Assembly (NCBI GenBank): GCA_027618625.1
Contig: JAQCER010000336.1
Location: 1-5,115, forward strand
Length of the DNA stretch: 5,115 bases
From: Verrucomicrobiota bacterium
GTDB lineage: Bacteria > Verrucomicrobiota > Verrucomicrobiia > Verrucomicrobiales > DEV007
Direction of reading: 5' to 3'
Both the position numbers and the translations under genes were made by a program. Below the pieces are notes generated by a model. That model had not been told where the DNA came from. It ran no database searches and saw only the letters and a program-made list of their open reading frames with translations. Shown here one piece after another: positions 1 to 5,115 of this stretch (the stretch's first letter is position 1; every line of letters starts with the position of its first letter).

Positions 1-98
1 GAGCGGGAGTCTGCATCGTCGGTGAAGAATTACTGAAAAATGACAATCCCGCACGAATCGACAGCAAAATTGTAGCAGCACAAACGGATTTCTGGTGA
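1..98 (+). CDS. 3' end of an unidentified gene (C-terminal 31 residues)
   Basis: Starting at base 3, one frame runs open from the left edge to a TGA at 96-98. It encodes a protein-like tail that begins AGVCIVGEELLKND and ends ARIDSKIVAAQTDFW. The other two forward frames stop within the first 36 bases. The composition looks coding: a short hydrophobic strand (VCIVG), then an acidic turn, then an amphipathic helix. A strand ending in Val-Gly followed by a closing helix is the kind of C-terminus found in (beta/alpha)8 phosphate-binding enzymes such as the KDPG aldolase group. That resemblance is loose and I do not assign a family. The gene points the same way as clpB and stops 93 bp before it, so read-through into clpB is possible. 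Start, length and function lie outside the window. Confidence 0.62.
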   Translation, partial: AGVCIVGEELLKNDNPARIDSKIVAAQTDFW

Positions 99-191
99 AC
101 GCTTGCTTGTCATGACTATCGGAGAATGGTGACACGGGGGAGAGTGTTCTCAAAGACGTGACGAGCTGAAAATTAAAAAAGAAACACTAGT

Positions 192-2768
192 ATGGCTATC
201 GACAAATTTACGGTGAAGATGCAGGAAGCAGTTCAGCGTGCCCAGGACATCGCGGTGCGCGCTGGGCATGCCGAGCTTCAGGCTGGCCATGTGCTGGCGG
301 CATTACTGGAGCAGGACGATGGCCTGGTGAAGCCCTTGCTGGACAAGCTTGGGGCAGATATGACGGTGTTGAAGGCGGATCTTGCGCTCTGGATCAGCCG
401 CCAGCCAAGCGTCAAAGGGGCGAGTTCCCAGGTCTATCTCAGTGGTGAGTTGCGAGGCCTTTTCATCGCCGCCGAAGACGAACAGAAGAAACTCCACGAC
501 GATTTTCTCAGCGTCGAGCACTTCGTTCTGGCGTTGACCCAGTCCAAATCGGCAGTCGCTGATCTTTTGCAGAAACAGAAGATCACGCACGCAAAGGTAA
601 TGGCGGCGCTCAAAGAAGTCCGTGGTGCCCACCGGGTGGAAGATCAGGATCCGGAAGGCAAGTATCAGACCCTGGAGAAATACGGACAGGACCTCACTGC
701 AAAGGCACGGCTCGGCAAAATTGATCCGGTTATCGGCCGCGATGAGGAGATCCGCCGCATCATGCAGGTGCTGTCCCGGCGGACGAAGAACAACCCGGTG
801 CTCATCGGTGAGCCTGGAACAGGTAAGACCGCGATCGTTGAGGGCCTCGCGCGACGTATCGTCGCCGGCGATGTGCCGGATTCGCTGAAGGGGAAGCGGC
901 TCATTGCCATGGACCTTGGTGGAATGATCGCGGGTGCCAAGTACCGTGGCGAATTTGAAGATCGACTGAAGGCATTCCTCAAAGAGGTCACGTCGTCTGA
1001 AGGAGAGATCATCTTGTTCATTGATGAGGTGCACACTATTGTGGGTGCAGGTGCATCTGAAGGTGCAGTGGACGCGTCGAATTTGCTCAAGCCTCAGCTG
1101 GCACGTGGCGAGCTGCACGCGATTGGTGCGACGACACTGGATGAGTACCGCAAATACATTGAGAAAGATGCCGCACTGGAGAGGCGCTTCCAGCCGATCC
1201 ATGTCGGCGAACCATCCGTCGAGGATACCATCGCCATTCTTCGTGGTCTCAAGGAACGTTACGAAGTGCACCACGGTGTGCGTATTCAGGACAGTGCTCT
1301 CGTTGCCGCAGCCACTCTGTCGGATCGCTACATCTCTGATCGATTTCTGCCGGACAAGGCGGTAGATCTAGTGGACGAGGCGGCGTCTCGCTTGAAGATC
1401 GAACTCGATTCCATGCCGACTGAGATCGATCAGATCGAGCGTCAGCTGATGCAGTTGGAAATGGAACGTCAGGCGCTGAGCAAGGAATCTGACGAAGCCA
1501 GCAAGCAGCGGCTCGCGCTCATCGAGAAGGAAGCGGCGGAGGTGAAGGAGAGCAGTCACGCGATGAAAACCCAGTGGCAAAACGAAAAGGCGGTCATCGA
1601 CGGCGTCCGTGGCGTACAGGAGGAAGTCGAAAACCTGAAGAACGAACTCGAACGCGCTCAGCGCATGGGCGACCTCGGGCGTGCCAGTGAAATCCAGTAT
1701 GGTTTGCTGCCGGAGTTGGAGAAACGGCAGAAGGAACATCAGGCCCGGTTGGAGCAACTGCAGGGTTCCAATCAGATCCTCAAAGAAGAGGTGCGCGAAG
1801 AAGACATCGCTCGTGTGGTGGCGTCATGGACTGGGATTCCTGTATCGCGGCTGCAGGAGGGAGAGCGTGAGAAGTTGGTGAAAATGGAACACCGCCTGCA
1901 CGATCGGGTCATTGGTCAGGAGGAAGCGGTCATCGCCGTGGCGAATGCGGTGCGCCGGGCTCGTGCGGGGCTGCAAGATGAGAATCGCCCGATCGGCTCT
2001 TTCCTTTTCCTGGGGCCGACAGGCGTGGGCAAAACTGAACTCAGCAAGAGTCTCGCCGAGTTTCTCTTTGACGATGAGAATGCCATGCAGCGCATTGATA
2101 TGAGCGAATACATGGAGAAGCACAGTGTGTCCCGGCTCATTGGTGCGCCTCCGGGATACGTCGGCTACGAAGAGGGCGGACAGCTCAGCGAAGCGGTGCG
2201 CCGTCGGCCCTATTCGGTGGTTCTGTTAGATGAGATCGAGAAAGCGCACCCGGACGTATTCAATGTTCTGCTACAGGTGCTCGACGATGGCCGGATCACT
2301 GACGGCCAGGGCCGCACGGTCGATTTTCGCAATACCGTCATCATTATGACGAGCAACATCGGTAGTGAATTCATCACCGACGACGCCGATCGCGCCGAAC
2401 GTAGTCGCCGCGTCACCGGAGCGCTGAAGCAACACTTCCGGCCTGAGTTCCTCAACCGCGTTGATGAAACGATCATTTTCGATCGCCTTGGCAAGGAGGA
2501 TTTACATAAAATCGTCCTCCTTCAGATCGAACGCGTGGTGTCCCGCATGGCAAAACAGGGCCTCACTCTAAAGCTCAGCGCAGAAGCCGCCACATTCATC
2601 GGCAATCAAGGCTACGATCCCGTCTACGGCGCGCGTCCACTCAAGCGCGCCATTCAGAAACATCTTCTCGATGTCCTCAGTCTCGATATTCTTGATGGCA
2701 AATTCGTCGATGGCGATACCATTGAGGCGCAAGTTGAGGGCGGACGAGTTGTTTTTACGAAAGCATAG
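192..2768 (+). CDS. clpB: ATP-dependent disaggregase chaperone ClpB (Hsp104/Hsp100 family)
   Basis: ClpB is a cytoplasmic hexameric AAA+ machine that threads aggregated proteins through its pore with help from DnaK/DnaJ/GrpE. All domains are present in order. The N domain (about 1-145) is followed by AAA-1, with Walker A GEPGTGKT (206-213), pore Tyr251 in KYRGE, Walker B ILFIDE (274-279) and arginine fingers R331/R332. The coiled-coil M domain (about 408-525) keeps Glu432 and Tyr503, both important in E. coli ClpB for M-domain control and DnaK contact. WTGIP (546-550) precedes AAA-2, with Walker A GPTGVGKT (608-615), pore GYVGYE (655-660), Walker B VVLLDE (676-681) and sensor-2 GARPLKR (813-819). 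The 858 residues match E. coli's 857 almost residue for residue. The M domain and the lack of a ClpP-binding IGF/IGL loop exclude ClpA/ClpC. The start ATG gives the canonical N-terminus ([10 protein letters not shown]). Its ribosome binding site is weak, only an A-rich stretch with AAGAAA. No CIRCE element is visible upstream. Confidence 0.98.
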   Translation: MAIDKFTVKMQEAVQRAQDIAVRAGHAELQAGHVLAALLEQDDGLVKPLLDKLGADMTVLKADLALWISRQPSVKGASSQVYLSGELRGLFIAAEDEQKKLHDDFLSVEHFVLALTQSKSAVADLLQKQKITHAKVMAALKEVRGAHRVEDQDPEGKYQTLEKYGQDLTAKARLGKIDPVIGRDEEIRRIMQVLSRRTKNNPVLIGEPGTGKTAIVEGLARRIVAGDVPDSLKGKRLIAMDLGGMIAGAKYRGEFEDRLKAFLKEVTSSEGEIILFIDEVHTIVGAGASEGAVDASNLLKPQLARGELHAIGATTLDEYRKYIEKDAALERRFQPIHVGEPSVEDTIAILRGLKERYEVHHGVRIQDSALVAAATLSDRYISDRFLPDKAVDLVDEAASRLKIELDSMPTEIDQIERQLMQLEMERQALSKESDEASKQRLALIEKEAAEVKESSHAMKTQWQNEKAVIDGVRGVQEEVENLKNELERAQRMGDLGRASEIQYGLLPELEKRQKEHQARLEQLQGSNQILKEEVREEDIARVVASWTGIPVSRLQEGEREKLVKMEHRLHDRVIGQEEAVIAVANAVRRARAGLQDENRPIGSFLFLGPTGVGKTELSKSLAEFLFDDENAMQRIDMSEYMEKHSVSRLIGAPPGYVGYEEGGQLSEAVRRRPYSVVLLDEIEKAHPDVFNVLLQVLDDGRITDGQGRTVDFRNTVIIMTSNIGSEFITDDADRAERSRRVTGALKQHFRPEFLNRVDETIIFDRLGKEDLHKIVLLQIERVVSRMAKQGLTLKLSAEAATFIGNQGYDPVYGARPLKRAIQKHLLDVLSLDILDGKFVDGDTIEAQVEGGRVVFTKA

Positions 2769-2854
2769 ACACGTCGACACATCGCATTCAGGCTGGAAGG
2801 GCCGTGATCACATTCGACCTTCGTCTCGTCAAGGGTGAGTCCCGTGAAATGCAG

Positions 2855-2882
2855 GCTTCCGGCTCAGGCATCCTCTGGAAGC
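2855..2882. terminator. Hairpin between convergent clpB and nagA, possible terminator
   Basis: Bases 2855-2862 (GCTTCCGG) pair with 2875-2882 (CTGGAAGC) as an 8-bp stem containing one G-U pair. Within the loop, AGG (2866-2868) can pair with CCT (2872-2874) around a CAT loop, with three unpaired bases on one side. The hairpin lies near the middle of the spacer between two converging genes, about 86 bp beyond the clpB stop and 72 bp beyond the nagA stop, which is where a two-way terminator would be expected. Against this, neither side has a proper T-tract: the plus strand continues AAGTCACACAC, and the minus strand continues with only TTT in a mixed context. It may be Rho-dependent, a 3'-end stabilising structure, or chance. 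Confidence 0.3.
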
Positions 2883-2954
2883 AAGTCACACACTCAAAGA
2901 GTTGCTTGAAGCGGTGAAGCAGACTTTGGCTGCGGCAACGGTTGCGGGCACTAT

Positions 2955-4115
2955 TTATTCAACTTTGCCATCGTAGAGGACCTCGCCATCGACGAGCGTC
3001 ATCACTACGTCAAAGTCTTCATCGAGGACGGCAAGGTCGGCAATTGCGCCTGGCTCAAGTCTGCCGAGGTCGGGCAGCCTGAGGGACATTGCCTGGTTAA
3101 GGCTGGTGGTGCGCACGAGGGACTCCAATGGCAGGCGGGTCAGGGCGTGGACATTCTTCAGGGCATCGTTGAGGCGCAGAGTGCTGCCTGCCAGAGTGCC
3201 ATCCTGCAGGCGGCAGGCGCGGTCTTTCACCACGACGTCGAGTCCTCCAAGACTAACATGAGTACCATCCGGCAGCCCGGACGCTGCTACGGAGTCAGTG
3301 ATGAGCATGAGTTGCTCAAGCGGTTTCAAGGTGAACACAAGGCGGATCATGTCCGGCACCAGATGAATGGTATCGCAGATGAGTTCGATCATCACTTCGC
3401 GATCGAGCAGGCCCGCTCCCACCACTCCGATTTCGCGGTGGTGCAGTCGCGTCATTTGATTGCAGAAGTGCGTCAAGTGCGTGAGTCCAGCAGTCCTGGC
3501 ACAGGAGAATTGTGCGTAGGTGGCAGCGGTATGGGCGAGGCTGGTGGTGATCCCTTCTGCAGTCATGCGCTCGATGAAGGGAATCGCGCCCTCTGTCTCT
3601 GCAGCCAGCGACACCACGCCGACTGGCGAAATAGCGTGCAGTGCGAGCAGTTCCTCGATGTCTGGAGCTCGCACGTACGCCGGATTCTGCGCGCCGACGC
3701 AATCAATATTGATGTAAGGTCCCTCGATGTGTACCGCGGGAGTTTTTGCGGCGTCCTGATGATTGCGGTAGGCGGCGGCGGCGTGCATCATTTGCTCCAG
3801 CTGCTCGCGTGGCAGGGTGATCGAGGTCGGCAGAAAAGTGGTGACGCCCTCGCGGAGTTTGGCCTGCGCGATGTGGCGCACTGCGTCCTCCGTGGCATCG
3901 GAAAAATCTCTGCCGTTGGCACCATGGGTATGAATGTCGATGAAGCCCGGCATGACCGTCGCACCGGCCAGATCAATGACTTCGTCTCCCTCAGTCGGAG
4001 GAATCTCCGACGAGTGGCCAACCGCAAGGATCCGACCATTCTCAATCAAGATCGCTGCATCCGAAAGATTGCTTCCCGGGCTTACAGCGCGAACGTTTGT
4101 CAGGAGGCGGCGCAT
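2955..4115 (-). CDS. nagA: N-acetylglucosamine-6-phosphate deacetylase (amidohydrolase superfamily), variant pocket
   Basis: The family removes acetate from GlcNAc-6-phosphate to give glucosamine-6-phosphate in the cytoplasm, for amino-sugar use and cell-wall recycling. The 386 residues are a full-length member whose numbering runs nearly in register with E. coli NagA. Visible residues are the strand-1 metal pair His62/His64 in PGFIDIHTHG, metal ligand Glu131 in HIEGP, His195 (SLAH), His216 (THFCN), phosphate-binding Arg227 (HHRE) and His251, general base Asp274 (ITDS), and the AGS loop (309-311). The HxH pair is absent from E. coli NagA and suggests a two-metal site. Two positions are unusual: GAQ at 141-143, where E. 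coli has GTH, and Asn219-Gln220, where most have Asn-Ala. A related deacetylase such as a GalNAc-6-phosphate enzyme is possible. The ATG is 5 bp after the upstream stop and has only a weak purine stretch (CGAGA) before it, so translational coupling is likely. There is no nagB in view. Confidence 0.9.
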   Translation of the reverse strand: MRRLLTNVRAVSPGSNLSDAAILIENGRILAVGHSSEIPPTEGDEVIDLAGATVMPGFIDIHTHGANGRDFSDATEDAVRHIAQAKLREGVTTFLPTSITLPREQLEQMMHAAAAYRNHQDAAKTPAVHIEGPYINIDCVGAQNPAYVRAPDIEELLALHAISPVGVVSLAAETEGAIPFIERMTAEGITTSLAHTAATYAQFSCARTAGLTHLTHFCNQMTRLHHREIGVVGAGLLDREVMIELICDTIHLVPDMIRLVFTLKPLEQLMLITDSVAASGLPDGTHVSLGGLDVVVKDRACRLQDGTLAGSTLRLNDALKNVHALTRLPLESLVRTTSLNQAMSLRLPDLGRLEPGAIADLAVLDEDFDVVMTLVDGEVLYDGKVE

Positions 4116-4120
4116 TGTAA

Positions 4121-5092
4121 TCAGTCTCGGTCGGTCAATCGTTTAGCCTGTTCCACCCAGGTGTCGATCTGAGTCACGGCGGGCAGCTCCAGGCGCTGTG
4201 CGATGTTCCGGCGCGATCGTGTACTCCAAGCCGCGACCTGCTTAAAGCGATACACTCCGATCCGGTTCAATTGGTTTGCGATCTCCGGGCTGATCCCAGT
4301 GATACGCTCCAGAGGATCGACTTCCGCAGGACGCACCGCGTAGATCGCCCCGTAGGGACTCATCTCCACGTCGTCTCCTTCGAATCCTCGCGGGATATCT
4401 TTAAGGTAGTAGCGAACCGTTGAGCGAGCAGTGTCGCTGATACGGTTCCACGCATTGCGGAAGCCGCTGCGTGGCGCTTCGACGCGTGCCTCGGCCCGCC
4501 ACAGGCGTAGATCGTGTTCTTGGAGGAACGGTTCCTCACGTGCTATGGTCTGAATGTTAGTGTCCGTCCATTTTGCGATTTGGCGGATCTTATAGATGCC
4601 CATGGCATTGAGGAAGCTCGCATGCCCCTGCTGCAGTCCTGGCAGTTTCGTCAGGTTGTCCGCATCATATGGGGCTGCCTTGTAGCGGAAGCCTGCTTCT
4701 TCACTGGCTTCCGCCTGGTCGCCATAGACCCGGGCCTCGACGAAGTCGCCAATGTGCCGGGCCTTGGTAGCAAGTGACAATTTCTTGCCGTCTGGAGTCC
4801 GCAGTGGCACAGCGGATTTTGCGGCGGTTTCGATGGAATCATGGGTTGCGGATTCCGCCGAATGTTCGGCCTTCCACTCATCCTTGAATTCTTTGGCCCG
4901 ATCCTGGAGATCTTTGACCGCCTCGCGGGCCGTCGCTCCGGCTTTGCTGCTGATTTCCTTGATTTCTTCGCGGGCTTTTCCAATCGCGGCGTTGCGCTTG
5001 TCTGGATCAGTTACGGTATTGGCCAGTTGGTTGGCGGACTCTTTGACAGTGTGCGCGATATGCGATGCGCCTTCTTTAATGTCATCAGCCAC
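4121..5092 (-). CDS. Protein with helical N-terminus and two helix-hairpin-helix-like units; 5' end uncertain
   Basis: I recognise a domain type but not a named gene. Counting from a GTG at 5092 gives 323 residues. Residues 1-95 are Ala/Lys/Glu-rich and predicted helical (for example EIKEISSKAGATAREAVKDL), resembling LEA-like or apolipoprotein-like stretches. No signal peptide or membrane segment is evident. Two copies of one unit follow, at about 134-204 and 248-319. They share the pattern GxxYxxxPxxxDxL, then GI/GL, then LNxxGIY or LNxxGVY, QIAKW or QVAAW, and a final helix. This resembles the helix-hairpin-helix-like domain found as an appendage on various bacterial proteins, so binding to nucleic acid or another macromolecule is plausible but unproven. 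No catalytic motif is visible. The stop is 5 bp before nagA, indicating an operon. The frame stays open upstream of the GTG to the window edge (reading VKGAIAK), so the true start may lie outside. Confidence 0.8.
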   Translation of the reverse strand: MADDIKEGASHIAHTVKESANQLANTVTDPDKRNAAIGKAREEIKEISSKAGATAREAVKDLQDRAKEFKDEWKAEHSAESATHDSIETAAKSAVPLRTPDGKKLSLATKARHIGDFVEARVYGDQAEASEEAGFRYKAAPYDADNLTKLPGLQQGHASFLNAMGIYKIRQIAKWTDTNIQTIAREEPFLQEHDLRLWRAEARVEAPRSGFRNAWNRISDTARSTVRYYLKDIPRGFEGDDVEMSPYGAIYAVRPAEVDPLERITGISPEIANQLNRIGVYRFKQVAAWSTRSRRNIAQRLELPAVTQIDTWVEQAKRLTDRD

Positions 5093-5103
5093 TTTTGCTA
5101 TGG

Positions 5104-5110
5104 CTCCTTT
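5104..5110 (-). promoter_or_regulatory. Candidate Shine-Dalgarno AAAGGAG for the GTG start at 5092
   Basis: On the minus strand AAAGGAG lies 11 bases before the GTG codon at 5092-5090. It is the strongest purine-rich match before any start in the window, although the spacing is on the long side. It favours the GTG as start. The doubt is that the same bases also read as in-frame codons (Lys-Gly) of an open frame running to the window edge, with amino acids that suit the following helix, so it may simply be coding sequence. Confidence 0.35.
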
Positions 5111-5115
5111 GACGG

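Noticed and set aside
107..135. TTGTCA (107-112) as a -35 box for a clpB promoter
   Set aside because: At 17-bp spacing the -10 position reads TGACAC, a poor match to TATAAT, and no better -10 is found at allowed spacings. The bacterium's promoter consensus is also unknown.
140..151. Inverted repeat GAGA-gtgt-TCTC upstream of clpB as a heat-shock operator
   Set aside because: The arms are only 4 bp and it does not match the CIRCE element (TTAGCACTC-N9-GAGTGCTAA). Such a repeat is expected by chance.
303..1274. 323-codon open frame on the minus strand, antisense to clpB
   Set aside because: It lies wholly within a certain ClpB coding region. Its translation is Arg/Leu/Phe/His-rich with no recognisable motif, as expected from the complement of a GC-rich gene.
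2804..2811. Palindrome GTGATCAC in the spacer after clpB
   Set aside because: It is a single 8-bp palindrome in a 3' spacer between convergent genes, with no second copy and no promoter nearby, so there is no basis for calling it an operator.
2935..2945. GCAAC-G-GTTGC as a terminator hairpin after nagA
   Set aside because: The perfect arms leave a one-base loop, so only about 3 bp could pair, and no T-tract follows on the minus strand.
3147..4172. 341-codon open frame on the plus strand, antisense to nagA
   Set aside because: It overlaps nagA almost completely and runs into the next gene. Its composition (Gly, Arg, His, Cys scattered) has no family features, while the opposite strand encodes a clear NagA.

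Overview
The window is bacterial chromosomal DNA from a moderately GC-rich organism. It holds four protein-coding stretches, with no RNA genes, insertion sequences, CRISPR arrays or phage genes that I can see. The phylum cannot be fixed from sequence alone. The tandem helix-hairpin-helix-like protein and the weak ribosome binding sites would suit the Verrucomicrobiota/Planctomycetota group or a similar lineage, but this is a guess from general familiarity, not a search result.

Layout, left to right. Positions 1-98 (+) are the last 31 codons of a gene that begins outside the window and which I do not recognise. A 93-bp spacer follows, with no promoter or heat-shock operator I can identify. Positions 192-2768 (+) carry a complete, intact ClpB disaggregase of 858 residues. 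A 186-bp spacer separates it from a convergent gene pair on the minus strand. The spacer contains a hairpin (2855-2882) that could act as a terminator, and some short open frames of doubtful reality. Reading leftward on the minus strand are a gene starting at or beyond 5092 and ending at 4121, then nagA (4115 to 2955), separated by only 5 bp and therefore probably co-transcribed. The first encodes an alanine- and charge-rich helical N-terminus followed by two copies of a helix-hairpin-helix-like unit. The second encodes an N-acetylglucosamine-6-phosphate deacetylase-type amidohydrolase.

How the genes relate: ClpB is a housekeeping and stress chaperone that works with DnaK, and it has no evident functional link to the convergent pair. 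NagA would feed amino-sugar phosphate into glycolysis or cell-wall recycling, but its usual partner nagB is not in the window. Its tight linkage to the helix-hairpin-helix-like gene is therefore positional evidence only. I see no convincing novel multi-gene system. The points most worth a second look are the altered substrate-pocket residues in NagA, the internally duplicated protein upstream of it whose true start may lie outside the window, and the unassigned partial gene at the left edge.
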